Positions 1 to 8,079 of a DNA stretch of 48,761 nucleotides are shown one piece after another. This DNA is from Oscillospiraceae bacterium (lineage in GTDB: Bacteria > Bacillota > Clostridia > Oscillospirales > Oscillospiraceae), in assembly GCA_022800525.1 (NCBI GenBank), contig JAAWQM010000017.1, positions 1 through 48,761 on the forward strand. Direction: 5' to 3'. Positions within the stretch are counted from its first letter, which is position 1. The number at the start of each line of letters is the position of its first letter. The translations under genes were made by a program, and so were the position numbers. The notes beneath the pieces were generated by a model that did no database searches, had not been told where the DNA came from, and worked only from the letters and a program-made list of their open reading frames with translations.

Positions 1-2
1 TA

Positions 3-113
3 GAGGAAGCAGAACGACTGCTGCTGATAAAAGAATGTCTAGCGAAGCGGATGCGCATACGGGAAGCAGCGCGACGCGCTGGAGTACATCCATCAACAAA
101 GCATTACCGATAG
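3..113 (+). pseudogene. Transposase-like helix-turn-helix fragment
   Basis: An open frame enters from the left window edge and runs 36 codons to an in-frame TAG. Its residues include IREAARRAGVHPST, a helix-turn-helix pattern like the first DNA-binding domain of IS3-type OrfA transposases. Past the TAG the same frame continues with WVAAEVRRTSEGIES before losing coding character, so it reads as a decayed transposase start. Similar decayed sequence precedes the hairpin repeat near 31564. The 5' part lies outside the window. The HTH pattern is seen; the IS assignment is inference. Confidence 0.45.
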
Positions 114-312
114 AACCCGTGGGTAGCCGCAGAAGTCCGGCGCACCAGCGAAGGCATTGAGTCAGAACCAACCAAAGCATCGTCGGAGGGCAATCACCCC
201 CCAACATTCAGGGGATTCTCAAGGGGGTCCGCCCCCTTGAGGGTGCTTTTGGTTCTCTTCCCACAAGGGAAAAGAATGCTCCCGTCCCCCGCAGGGGGAC
301 AAACAGCAGGGG
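95..312. repeat. Multi-hairpin dispersed repeat, copy 1
   Basis: This segment matches 31564-31785 with many substitutions. It contains consecutive hairpins: CTCAAGGGGG (218-227) with CCCCCTTGAG (232-241); TTCTCTTCCC (253-262) with GGGAAAAGAA (267-276); and GTCCCCC/GGGGGAC near 284-300. Stem pairing is kept between copies although bases and loops differ. It ends just 3' of the serine hydrolase stop, as the other copy ends just 3' of polA. It may be a mobile palindromic unit, a terminator-like structure or both. Confidence 0.7.
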
Positions 313-323
313 AGGAGGGGCAG

Positions 324-2045
324 TCACCCCTCCTCCTCACAGACCAGCTCTGGAGATAAAATCTGCAAAGTCTTATAGCGCAGGAAATCCTCTTCTGTCC
401 CGCCTGCGGCCATAAGCAGCAACGGCTTATATAACGGCGACTGCGCAGCCTTGCACAGTTTTCCGCTGACATACGGTACTCCCGGCGTCTCCGTCTGCCG
501 GAGCAGCATCCGGCGGCCATCCATGACCAGCTTGATGATCCGCACGCATGGCGTCTCAATAAAATCCAGCTGGATATAGAACACCGGCCGCTCTTCCTCG
601 TCGTGGGTAAACCGCCCCAGAGCGGCTACATGGAACACATTCCCCCGGAAATCCAGCTGTACCACAACTGGCCGTCCCAGACCAACGGGCAGACGGTACA
701 GCGCATCTGCTTCCCGGTAGATCAGCTCCGGCGTTCCGCACTTGCCGCTGACAGCCACCGAAACTACACCGGCAGTATAGTCGTTATACAACGCCTGGAG
801 CGCCAGGGGGAGCAGTCCTACAGAGGCGGAACGTTCGTCCCGGACCGCAAAGGACCGGTCCAGGAAGGGCGCGGCGGCTTCGCCAGCAGGTTCCGTTTCC
901 CGGTTGTAGGCGGAAAATACACAAACAGCGGCGGACAGCTCCGCCTGCGCTCCGGCATCCTCGGGGAGGGAGTCAGGAAAAGCGCCGCCAAAATACCGGC
1001 TGACGATCTCAAAATACCTGCTCTCCTGGAAATCCGTATCCGCTCCGGCGTGGGTGAGGACCAGGATGCCGGTGTCCCGGAAGCCCAGCACGTTCTGCCC
1101 CAGCATTCCGTTGAACAGGAAGGTGTTTTCATGGCGGCCCACCCAAATCTGGTAGCCGTAGTTGAAATCCCCGACTGTCTCCGGCACCTGGGCGTGGGCG
1201 GTGGTTGCGGCGGTGAGGTACTCCTGGGAAATCAGACGCTTCCCCTGCCACAGGCCGCCGTTCATCACCAGCTGGCCCAGCTTCGCCAGGTCCTCGGGAC
1301 GGATATACAGTCCCCATCCACCCTTTTCAATGCCCTTGGGACAGGTCTCCCAGTGGATGTCCGTAATGTCCATCGGCTCAAAAAGCCGCTCCCGCAGGAA
1401 TTCTGTCAGGCTTCTTCCAGTCCTGCGGCAGACGATGGCGGACAGCATATAGGTATTCAGACTGTTGTAGGCGAATTCCGCCCCGGACTCGCTCTTGAGG
1501 TAATCACCCAGGAAGCGGCGCGCCCAGTCCGCCTCCGTCAGGGCCTCCGCCTCGGTGAACAGGACGCCGGAGCGCATGGTCAGCAGGTCCTCTACCGTCA
1601 TGCCTCTCAGACGGCGGCGCAGGGCCGTCGAACCGGATTCCTCAAAAAAAGAGGAGACTTCGTCCTCCACAGACAGCGCCCCGTCGTCCGCCAGCAGGCC
1701 CACCGCCAGAGATACCACGCTCTTGCAGGCGGAAAAGGTATACTTGGCGGCCTGGAGGTTCTGGGCACCATAGGCGGCCTCACAGATGACGTTTCCGTTC
1801 CGGAGGATCATCACACTCTGGGCGTACAGCTCCCGGTCCCGGTTCAGCTCCTCAAGAAAATTTTGGATATGCCGGGAGGAAACGCCCTGACTCTCCGGTG
1901 TGGCGCGCGGAAAGGGCTGGGAAACAGCGCCCAGCGGAATGGAGGGCTTCTCCGCCGCGGTGGGGAGGAAGGGCTCGGTAGACGTTCTGACGTCCAGAAT
2001 GCGGCTGAGCAGCTGAAAGGTACGGCTGGCTGTGGTGAGCTTCAT
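324..2045 (-). CDS. Serine hydrolase, class C beta-lactamase-like
   Basis: The 573-residue protein has the SxxK motif (SACK, about residues 105-108), the second motif YNS (about 193-195) and a later HxG-type motif (HAG). This is the arrangement of the beta-lactamase/penicillin-binding-protein-like serine hydrolases (class C, EstB-like). The catalytic domain covers about residues 45-360. The last roughly 200 residues form an extra domain I do not recognise. The start at 2045 follows AAAGGAG at 8 bases; an in-frame GTG three codons earlier overlaps that site. I see no clear signal peptide, so location is uncertain. Substrate unknown; esterase or peptidase activity is equally possible. Confidence 0.8.
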   Translation of the reverse strand: MKLTTASRTFQLLSRILDVRTSTEPFLPTAAEKPSIPLGAVSQPFPRATPESQGVSSRHIQNFLEELNRDRELYAQSVMILRNGNVICEAAYGAQNLQAAKYTFSACKSVVSLAVGLLADDGALSVEDEVSSFFEESGSTALRRRLRGMTVEDLLTMRSGVLFTEAEALTEADWARRFLGDYLKSESGAEFAYNSLNTYMLSAIVCRRTGRSLTEFLRERLFEPMDITDIHWETCPKGIEKGGWGLYIRPEDLAKLGQLVMNGGLWQGKRLISQEYLTAATTAHAQVPETVGDFNYGYQIWVGRHENTFLFNGMLGQNVLGFRDTGILVLTHAGADTDFQESRYFEIVSRYFGGAFPDSLPEDAGAQAELSAAVCVFSAYNRETEPAGEAAAPFLDRSFAVRDERSASVGLLPLALQALYNDYTAGVVSVAVSGKCGTPELIYREADALYRLPVGLGRPVVVQLDFRGNVFHVAALGRFTHDEEERPVFYIQLDFIETPCVRIIKLVMDGRRMLLRQTETPGVPYVSGKLCKAAQSPLYKPLLLMAAGGTEEDFLRYKTLQILSPELVCEEEG

Positions 2046-2145
2046 GATCGACACTCCTTTGCAATCCTTGTTTTAACAAATGTAGCACAGATGCAGGACG
2101 GATTCATCAACTTTTCATGAACAAATGGGGTGTCAGGGCACAGGG

Positions 2146-3426
2146 TCACAGCGTAACCAGCCCGGCGTCCGCCATTTTCTGCAAGGAGAGCAGAATCCCC
2201 AGCTTGGCGTGCTGCCAGGTCAGCCCCCCCTGGAAGTACACCGCGTAAGGAGGACGGATAGGTCCGTCAGCGCTGAGCTCGATACTGCTGCCCTGGACGA
2301 AGGCGCCCGCCGCCATAATGACCTTGCTGTCGTAACCGGGCATGTCGCCGGGGACAGGCGCGGCGAAGCTGTCCACTGGGGCCGCCGCCTGAATGCCCGC
2401 ACAGAACGCGCACATGGCCGCCTCGCTGCTCAGCTCCACAGCCTGGATGATGTCGCTGCGGGGCTCCCCGGCGGCGGGGACGCACCGGAATCCCAGTCCC
2501 TCATAGAGATGCGCGGCGAAGACCGCCCCCTTCAGCGCCCCGGCCACCACCGTGGGCGCAAGAAAAAAGCCCTGGTAGAACGCAGGCAGGATGCCCAGGT
2601 TGGCCCCCACCTCCTGCCCCAGCCCCGGGGCGGAAAGACGGTAGGCGCAGCGGTCCACGCACTCCTGCGTGCCGCAGATATAGCCGCCGATAGGGGCCAG
2701 GCCGCCGCCAGGGTTTTTGATGAGGCTCCCTACCACCATGTCGGCCCCCGCGTCGGATGGCTCAATCACGTCCACAAATTCGCCGTAGCAGTTGTCCACC
2801 ATGACCTTCACGCCCGGCTTGACGGCCTTGCAGAAGGCGGTCAGCTCCCCGATCTGCCGGACGGAGAAGGACGGGCGGGTGGCGTAGCCCTTGCTGCGCT
2901 GGATGGTGATGAGCTTTGTTTTCGGCGTGATGGCGGCGCGGATGGCGTCATAGTCGAAGCTGCCGTCCGCTTTCAGGTCCGCCTGCCGGTAGGCCACGCC
3001 GTACTCCGCCAGGGAGCAGGGGCTGGGCCGGATACCGATGACTTCCTGGAGGGTGTCGTAGGGCAGTCCCACCGGGCTGAGCAGCTCGTCCCCCGGCAGC
3101 AGGTTGGCGGACAGCGCCACCGTCAGAGCGTGGGTGCCGCAGGTGATCTGAGGCCGCACCAGTGCGGCCTCCGTATGAAACACGTCCGCATAAACCCGCT
3201 CCAGACGCTCCCGGCCGTCGTCGTCATAGCCGTAGCCGGTGGTGGCGGCGAAATGGTTGGCTCCGATCCGGTTGGACTGCATGGCCTGGAGGACCTTGGC
3301 CTGGTTGTACTCGGCGGTCAGGTCGATGGCGCGGAAACGGTCCTCCAGCCCTGCCAGCACGGCCTCACCCCGGTCAAAGACCGCCCGGCTGAGGCCCATT
3401 GTTTCGTAAATTGCATATAATTCCAT
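2146..3426 (-). CDS. Methionine gamma-lyase family PLP protein
   Basis: The 426-residue protein belongs to the family often labelled 'aluminum resistance protein' or methionine gamma-lyase-like (Met_gamma_lyase, PLP fold type I). Typical features are MVDNCYGEFVD, with the aspartate that contacts the pyridine nitrogen, IQRSKGY with the probable PLP lysine, and the GSLIKNPGGG stretch. Family members are thought to cleave sulfur amino acids, but physiological substrates are poorly known and the aluminum label is historical. The start at 3426 follows AGGAG at 6 bases. The open frame extends 65 codons upstream, but that part is repeat sequence. Monocistronic as far as can be seen. Confidence 0.85.
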   Translation of the reverse strand: MELYAIYETMGLSRAVFDRGEAVLAGLEDRFRAIDLTAEYNQAKVLQAMQSNRIGANHFAATTGYGYDDDGRERLERVYADVFHTEAALVRPQITCGTHALTVALSANLLPGDELLSPVGLPYDTLQEVIGIRPSPCSLAEYGVAYRQADLKADGSFDYDAIRAAITPKTKLITIQRSKGYATRPSFSVRQIGELTAFCKAVKPGVKVMVDNCYGEFVDVIEPSDAGADMVVGSLIKNPGGGLAPIGGYICGTQECVDRCAYRLSAPGLGQEVGANLGILPAFYQGFFLAPTVVAGALKGAVFAAHLYEGLGFRCVPAAGEPRSDIIQAVELSSEAAMCAFCAGIQAAAPVDSFAAPVPGDMPGYDSKVIMAAGAFVQGSSIELSADGPIRPPYAVYFQGGLTWQHAKLGILLSLQKMADAGLVTL

Positions 3427-3507
3427 GGGATGCTCCTGCTTTCTGACAATATCGAAAAAAGTGTACCATGAACAGGACAAAATTGCAAGAGGGGACCCGC
3501 GCGCTGT

Positions 3508-3592
3508 ACGGAAATCAATTTCTGACGCGTTATTTTCGGAATTGCAAAATCCGTGTAGGGGCGAGCATTGTTCGCCCCTACACGGATGCATC
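3508..3592. repeat. Partial copy of CACGGAAATCAATTTT palindromic element
   Basis: The segment begins ACGGAAATCAATTTC, matching the terminal repeat of the complete element at 28630-28754. It carries the same central palindrome: CCGTGTAGGGGCGA (3551-3564) pairs with TCGCCCCTACACGG (3572-3585). The right terminal repeat is missing. It sits between two divergent genes. Confidence 0.75.
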
Positions 3593-3627
3593 TGAGTCCC
3601 GGAAACCTGCCTCTGAGGCAAAACCGC

Positions 3628-3655
3628 TTGCTTTCCTCACCGGCTCTGTTAGAAT
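3628..3655 (+). promoter_or_regulatory. Probable promoter of the LytTR/DUF3021 pair
   Basis: TTGCTT (3628-3633) and TAGAAT (3650-3655) are 16 bases apart and about 20 bases before the LytTR start. A modest sigma-A match. Confidence 0.45.
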
Positions 3656-3676
3656 GGTCATGAAAGGAGGGAACAC

Positions 3677-4135
3677 ATGAAGATCACGTTAAATCAAGAC
3701 CCATCCTTCCCCGAGACGGAGGTCATCATCAACTGTCCCCAGGCTGACGAGGACATCCTGCGGCTGGTCGCCATGCTCCGCGTCCACCAGAAAAAACTGG
3801 TGGGCATCCTGGACGGAGAACGCCGTTTGCTGGACGTGAAGGACATCCTCTACATCGACACCGCCGACAAAAAGACCTTCCTCTACACGGAGAAAGCCGT
3901 CTGTGAGTCCGCGCTGCGGCTGTACGAGCTGGAGGACGCGCTGCGGGAGCTGGACTTTTTGCGGGCGGGGCGGTCCGCCATCATCAACTTCCGCCGGGTG
4001 CAGTCCATCCGGCCCGAGCTGGGCGGACGGCTGCTGGTGACCATGGACAACGGGGAGCAGGTGTACGTGTCCCGCCAGTACGCCGGAGACATCAAGGAGA
4101 AGCTGCGGGAGCTGGAAAGGAGTATTTTGAAATGA
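3677..4135 (+). CDS. LytTR-domain DNA-binding regulator
   Basis: The 152-residue protein has a LytTR DNA-binding domain over about residues 45-148, with the characteristic YIDTADKKTFLYT strand pair, FLRAGRSAIINFRRVQSI, and VYVSRQYAGDIKEKL near the end. There is no receiver domain, so it is a one-component LytTR regulator. The start follows AAAGGAGGG at about 7 bases. Its stop overlaps the next start as ATGA, so it is translationally coupled to the DUF3021 membrane protein. LytTR-DUF3021 pairs are common in Firmicutes. In characterised LytTR regulatory systems a membrane partner restrains the regulator and often controls its own operon; applying that here is inference. Confidence 0.88.
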   Translation: MKITLNQDPSFPETEVIINCPQADEDILRLVAMLRVHQKKLVGILDGERRLLDVKDILYIDTADKKTFLYTEKAVCESALRLYELEDALRELDFLRAGRSAIINFRRVQSIRPELGGRLLVTMDNGEQVYVSRQYAGDIKEKLRELERSILK

Positions 4136-4581
4136 AACGATTCTGGAAGGGTATGATGGAGTGGAAAACGGCGGCCAGCCTGATGTATACGGGGGCCATG
4201 TTTTTCTATCTGTTTTTCAGTTGGCTGTTTGACAACCGGACGGTCTCCACCACGCTGCTGTGGACGCTGCTGCTGGCCTGCATAGCGGGATCGCTGATTC
4301 AGGGGGTCTGTTTCTCAGACTGGATCATCAAGAAAATGCGGTACACCTGGCGCAGCCTGCTGTTTGTGGTCCTGTTCCTGCCCGCGCTGTCCTTCACCGC
4401 CTGGAAGGCGGAGTGGTTCCCGACAGACAACATGGGCGCCTGGGCGACGTTTATCGGCATGTTTTTCCTGACTTTTCTCGTCATGACTATCGGCTTCGAT
4501 ATCTACTACCGTATCACCGGAAGGAAATACGACGGCTTGATCGGACAGTACCGGAAGGAAAAAGGGGAGAGCGGTAAATAA
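4132..4581 (+). CDS. DUF3021 family membrane protein
   Basis: The 149-residue protein has four predicted membrane segments at about residues 14-33, 42-61, 73-91 and 103-126, with a charged C-terminal tail. Size, topology and position right after a LytTR gene match DUF3021. The start overlaps the LytTR stop by four bases. The likely role is to inhibit or sense for the LytTR protein at the membrane; this follows from paired systems and was not read from the sequence. The stop codon lies inside the downstream terminator hairpin. Confidence 0.85.
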   Translation: MKRFWKGMMEWKTAASLMYTGAMFFYLFFSWLFDNRTVSTTLLWTLLLACIAGSLIQGVCFSDWIIKKMRYTWRSLLFVVLFLPALSFTAWKAEWFPTDNMGAWATFIGMFFLTFLVMTIGFDIYYRITGRKYDGLIGQYRKEKGESGK

Positions 4582-4631
4582 AGCAAAAAGGCTTGCCGTC
4601 ACGCAAACGGCAAGCCTTTTTGCTTTATTTA
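4575..4631. terminator. Bidirectional terminator containing both stop codons
   Basis: A perfect 25-bp inverted repeat (4575-4599 with 4607-4631) encloses a 7-base loop and has A/T runs on both sides of the GC core. The stop of the DUF3021 gene (4579-4581) and the stop of the convergent chromate transporter gene (4629-4631) are both inside the arms. Confidence 0.92.
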
Positions 4632-5234
4632 CATGCTGAACGCGATGCCTATCACGGCGGAGGCCAGGATGAACAGGATGGGATGCAGCTTCCTGGTCTG
4701 CTTGACCTTGTTGGTCAGGACCCACAGCACAACCGCCAGCGCCCAGCCCTTCCAGTTGAACACCGCCAGGGAAAAGCCGCTTTCCATGGCCTCTTCAAAA
4801 AACAGGTTGCTGACTACCACGGCTAGCCCCGCCGCCGCGATCAGCCCCGTGGAGGCGGGCCGCAGGCCGTAGAACGCGCTGTCCACGTACCGGTTGTCCC
4901 GGAAGCTCTTGAGGAAGGACGCGATAATCAGGATGACGATGATGGACGGCGTGATGAGCCCCAGGGTCGCCACCACCGCGCCCAGGATGGCGGCGGGCGT
5001 CCCGCCCACGTTGCCGCCGGTGATGTAGCCCACGTAGGTGGCCATGTTCACGCCGATAGGACCGGGGGTGGATTCGCCTACGGCAATCATGTTGTCCACG
5101 TCGATGCGGGTGAACCATCCGGTGGCGTCCGCCATGTTGTAGAGAAACGGGATGGTCGCCATTCCGCCGCCTACGGCGAAGAGGCCGGTTTTGAAGAACT
5201 CGTAAAACAGCCGCAGATAGAGCGTCAGCATCAT
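4629..5234 (-). CDS. Chromate transporter half-protein, distal subunit
   Basis: The 201-residue hydrophobic protein has CHR-family motifs FAVGGGMATIPF near the N-terminus and GESTPGPIGVN about residues 53-63, followed by several membrane helices. It is a short-chain CHR protein, the half-size form that works as a pair with the gene just before it. Its start overlaps that gene's stop as ATGA. Long-chain ChrA exports chromate; the natural substrate of gut short-chain pairs is not established and may be another oxyanion. The gene ends inside the bidirectional terminator. Confidence 0.88.
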   Translation of the reverse strand: MMLTLYLRLFYEFFKTGLFAVGGGMATIPFLYNMADATGWFTRIDVDNMIAVGESTPGPIGVNMATYVGYITGGNVGGTPAAILGAVVATLGLITPSIIVILIIASFLKSFRDNRYVDSAFYGLRPASTGLIAAAGLAVVVSNLFFEEAMESGFSLAVFNWKGWALAVVLWVLTNKVKQTRKLHPILFILASAVIGIAFSM

Positions 5235-5770
5235 TTCTTCACCCCCACATTCTTCAGCGCGATACCCAGCGCAGCCGCCGCCAGCACGAAGGCAACCGGG
5301 CTGATGGCCGTAAAGAAGCTGCCCAGGGCCACCACCAGGAAAATGACCATGGTGGGCGCGTCAATGACAGCCTTTTTGAAGAGCTTTACCACTGCGTTCA
5401 GAATCAGTACGCACACGCACACCCGGATGCCGCCGAAGGCGTGGGCAACCCAGGCCAGATGGGAGAAGGTCGTGATGATCCCAGCCAGCAGGGAGATGAT
5501 GATGAGCGAAGGAAACACCAGCCCCAGGGTGGCGATGATGCCACCCGGTACGCCTTTGTTCTTCTGGCCGATGAAGGTGGCGGTGTTCACCGCGATGATG
5601 CCGGGGGTACACTGTCCGATGGCGAAATAGTCCGTCAGCTCCTCCTCGGTGGCCCAGCCCTTGTTCTCCACCACCTCCCGCTGGAGGATGGGCAGCATAG
5701 CGTAGCCGCCGCCGAAGGTCATGACCCCTACCTTCGCAAAGGTGAGGAATAGATCAGGGTAAATGTTCAT
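5231..5770 (-). CDS. Chromate transporter half-protein, proximal subunit
   Basis: The 179-residue protein is the first half of a split CHR transporter, with TFGGGYAMLPILQREV at about residues 18-33 and GQCTPGIIAVNTATF at about 52-66. It has about five to six predicted membrane segments. The ATG follows AAAGGAGAGAGCT. It overlaps the second half by four bases, which implies coupled synthesis of a heterodimer. No nearby regulator gene is evident. Confidence 0.88.
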   Translation of the reverse strand: MNIYPDLFLTFAKVGVMTFGGGYAMLPILQREVVENKGWATEEELTDYFAIGQCTPGIIAVNTATFIGQKNKGVPGGIIATLGLVFPSLIIISLLAGIITTFSHLAWVAHAFGGIRVCVCVLILNAVVKLFKKAVIDAPTMVIFLVVALGSFFTAISPVAFVLAAAALGIALKNVGVKK

Positions 5771-5801
5771 AGCTCTCTCCTTTTACCTGTTTGATAGATA
5801 C

Positions 5802-5912
5802 TTATTGGGGTAACGACTGAATATAGTCCCGGATCTCCGCATGGATCTGTCCATACGCATGATCGTGGACATAGTGCGGGCAGTCCAGCTCAACGCTCAC
5901 GCTGTCCTTCAC
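5802..5912 (-). pseudogene. C-terminal fragment of an alpha/beta-hydrolase-like protein
   Basis: A 36-codon frame with a possible GTG start behind GGAGGT encodes a piece containing LDCPHYVHDHAYGQIHAEI and ending SLPQ. This resembles the C-terminal catalytic-histidine region of alpha/beta hydrolases (..HYVH..). No matching N-terminal part exists upstream, where the Ntn hydrolase gene ends. It is most simply a deletion remnant. A genuine small protein is less likely. Confidence 0.4.
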
Positions 5913-5925
5913 ACCTCCGCTCCGG

Positions 5926-7026
5926 CTACGGCAGGATGGACAGGCTGCCGCCCTGGGTGAAGTCCCCGCCAAAATACCATGTGACATAGGGGTGGCTCTG
6001 GTCATAGACTATGGACCACTGGGTGGTCCATGTGGAATCGGTCTGGGAAACTTCCTGCATGGCGTCCCTGACCTGCTCCGTGTTGGTGATGACGCCCTGC
6101 TCCAGGCGGGCGGTCAGGATTTCGTAGCACTTCCGGGCGCTCTCGCCGCCTGCGGCGGTGTCGCCCGCCAGCATATTGAAGTTGGTCACCGCCTCCGCCG
6201 GAACGGCTGTGAACCCGGTCCTGGTGAACTCCACCACAACGGAATTGCCCTTGGCGTCGGAGACCGCCAGATGGTGGCTGATACCGCCGGAGGGATGAAT
6301 GTCATACTGCCGCAGCAGGTCCAGGGCTTCGTCCACCGAGGCCGCCTTGTCCAGCAGCAGCCGGATGGCGGTAGTGATGGTCAGGTCGGGCTTCTCCGTG
6401 TCCGGGTCGGGCATCCCGCCCTCGTTGACCTCCAGGTCCGCCACGCACAGTCCCGCATCGTTCACGCCGTCCAGCGGCACATACAGGGCGGCAATCGCCA
6501 GCAGCTTGTTCACCATGCCCTCCGGAAGGGCCTCCGCGCTGCCGGTGATGTTCTGGAAGTCGCAGGTGGAAAGAGAGGCGTAGCCCTCCTCGGGGATATG
6601 CCGGACGATGACCGGCACGGACCCTGTCCAGTCGTAGTTCCTGCCCCAGAGGTGGATGCTGCCCTCATTCCAGACGCTCAGGACACTGCACCCCTTCCGG
6701 CCTGCCTCCACCGGGACCCGGTAAAAGCCCTTGGAAATCTTCCCGGACAGGAACGCGCTCACCTCCCCGTCAGAGGACGCGCCGCCCTGGGCCAGAAATT
6801 CCTCAAAATAGTAGTCTCCTTTCACCTCCATAAAGTAAGCGGGGAGTCCCTGGTCAAGGGGACGGATGGTTCCGGCAACCGCCAGCTCCCGCCGGAATAC
6901 GATGGCTGCCGCCACCAGAAGCAGCAGCAGAACCGCTGCCGCGGCTGCTGCAATCCGCACCGAGCCCTTCCACTGGGGCTTTCCCCGGTAGGCGCTGTAC
7001 AGCTTGTTATAGGGCCTGATTTTCAT
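5926..7026 (-). CDS. Membrane-anchored Ntn hydrolase (C45/choloylglycine hydrolase-like)
   Basis: The 366-residue protein has a basic N-terminus and one membrane segment at about residues 25-44. A linear amide C-N hydrolase domain follows. The likely nucleophile is Cys113 in KGCSVLS, followed by the family-typical GRNYDW (Arg129, Asp132) and later DGVNDAGLCV. In Ntn hydrolases this Cys is exposed by removal of the preceding segment. Here about 112 residues including the anchor precede it, so either a large propeptide is cut or the anchor stays. I chose ATG 7026 because GGAG sits 8 bases before it, inside the end of birA; a GTG at 7035 lacks a spaced site. Substrate unknown: an amide, N-acyl amino acid or bile-salt-like compound. 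Confidence 0.75.
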   Translation of the reverse strand: MKIRPYNKLYSAYRGKPQWKGSVRIAAAAAAVLLLLLVAAAIVFRRELAVAGTIRPLDQGLPAYFMEVKGDYYFEEFLAQGGASSDGEVSAFLSGKISKGFYRVPVEAGRKGCSVLSVWNEGSIHLWGRNYDWTGSVPVIVRHIPEEGYASLSTCDFQNITGSAEALPEGMVNKLLAIAALYVPLDGVNDAGLCVADLEVNEGGMPDPDTEKPDLTITTAIRLLLDKAASVDEALDLLRQYDIHPSGGISHHLAVSDAKGNSVVVEFTRTGFTAVPAEAVTNFNMLAGDTAAGGESARKCYEILTARLEQGVITNTEQVRDAMQEVSQTDSTWTTQWSIVYDQSHPYVTWYFGGDFTQGGSLSILP

Positions 7027-7031
7027 CTTCG

Positions 7032-8018
7032 TCACTCCACATATCCATATAGTCCCCGGACCGATACCTCGCCGGTCCGGACGGTGGTCTCGCTGCCATC
7101 CGGCAGCCGGACGATGAGGCCGAACTGGCTGTCAATATCCACTGCCTCCGCTTCCGTCTGGTGGTCTGTCCACAGCAGCTGCACCCGTTTCCCCAGATTC
7201 ACGCAGTCCCGCCGGTAGGCGTCCACCCAGCCGCTCACATCTCCGCCCAGGGCCTCGGACAGGCGGTACAGCTCCTCCGCCATAGCCGCCGCCAGGGCGG
7301 CCCGGGAGACCTGGTATCCCTCCTGCGCCAGGGAGGTCGCCATTTTCGCCACCTCCGGCTCGAAGTCCTCCGGGGTGTGGCTGACGTTCACGCCCGCCCC
7401 GATGACCAGGAATTGGGTTATTCCCGTCTCTCCCTCCACCGCCATCTCCGTCAGGATGCCGCACAGCTTCCGCCCGTTGAGCACCAGGTCATTGGTCCAC
7501 TTGATGCCTGGACGGACTCCGGCGGTCCGCTCCACGGCTGCGCAGACCGCCACCGCCGTCATGCCCGTCACGCCCAGCAGCTCCTCCGGTGGCAGCTGGG
7601 GGCGCAGCAGGATGGAGAGATACACCCCTCGTCCCGGCGGCGACTGGAAGGAGCGGGTCATGCGGCCCCGCCCCGCGTTCTGATAGTTGGCTACCGCCAC
7701 CGTCCCATGGGGAGCGCCCGCCAGGGCCTCCCGTTTCAGGTAGGAGTTGGTGGAATCAACCTCTGCCAGACAGCGCAGGTCCGGGCAGTCCACAGTCAGG
7801 AACCTGCGGACCTCCCGCTCCGTCAGCGAGTCCGGCGCCGCGGTCAGACGGTAGCCCAGACCTGTGCGGGCCTCAATGGTATAGCCCTCCTCGCGCAGAC
7901 ACTGGATGGCCTTCCATACCGCCGCCCTGCTGATGCCCAGGCTCTCGCTGAGCGCCTGGCCCGAGATATGTCCCTCTCCCGCCGCCCGTAGCAGCTCGTA
8001 GACCCGTTCCTTGCTCAT
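7032..8018 (-). CDS. birA: Bifunctional biotin ligase / biotin repressor
   Basis: The 328-residue protein has an N-terminal winged HTH (about residues 1-60, with SESLGISRAAVWKAIQCLREEGY) and a biotin-protein ligase domain with NAGRGRMTRSFQSP, the KWTNDLVL motif and a C-terminal domain. It makes biotinyl-AMP, attaches biotin to carboxylase carrier proteins and, with its HTH, can repress biotin genes. The start at 8018 follows AGGAAGGGG at 9 bases. Upstream in-frame codons overlap the -10 element and are not transcribed. The next gene's ribosome site lies inside the end of birA, so the two are probably cotranscribed. Confidence 0.95.
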   Translation of the reverse strand: MSKERVYELLRAAGEGHISGQALSESLGISRAAVWKAIQCLREEGYTIEARTGLGYRLTAAPDSLTEREVRRFLTVDCPDLRCLAEVDSTNSYLKREALAGAPHGTVAVANYQNAGRGRMTRSFQSPPGRGVYLSILLRPQLPPEELLGVTGMTAVAVCAAVERTAGVRPGIKWTNDLVLNGRKLCGILTEMAVEGETGITQFLVIGAGVNVSHTPEDFEPEVAKMATSLAQEGYQVSRAALAAAMAEELYRLSEALGGDVSGWVDAYRRDCVNLGKRVQLLWTDHQTEAEAVDIDSQFGLIVRLPDGSETTVRTGEVSVRGLYGYVE

Positions 8019-8050
8019 CCATTTGTACCCCTTCCTGTATTTTCCCGAAT

Positions 8051-8079
8051 AGTATAGCATCCTCAGAGGCATTTGTAAA
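8051..8079 (-). promoter_or_regulatory. birA promoter
   Basis: On the minus strand TTTACA (8074-8079) and TATACT (8051-8056) are 17 bases apart, a good sigma-A promoter about 33 bases before the birA start. Confidence 0.75.

Noticed and set aside
603-2120. Long open frame antisense to the serine hydrolase gene
   Set aside because: It mirrors codon bias of the GC-rich gene below it, has no ribosome site and no recognisable domain. Similar antisense frames over the methionine gamma-lyase-like gene, cobQ, polA, nrdD, gltX and the uracil permease gene are rejected for the same reason.
3427-3621. N-terminal extension of the methionine gamma-lyase-like protein
   Set aside because: The extension is translated palindromic repeat sequence; AGGAG before 3426 fixes the start.
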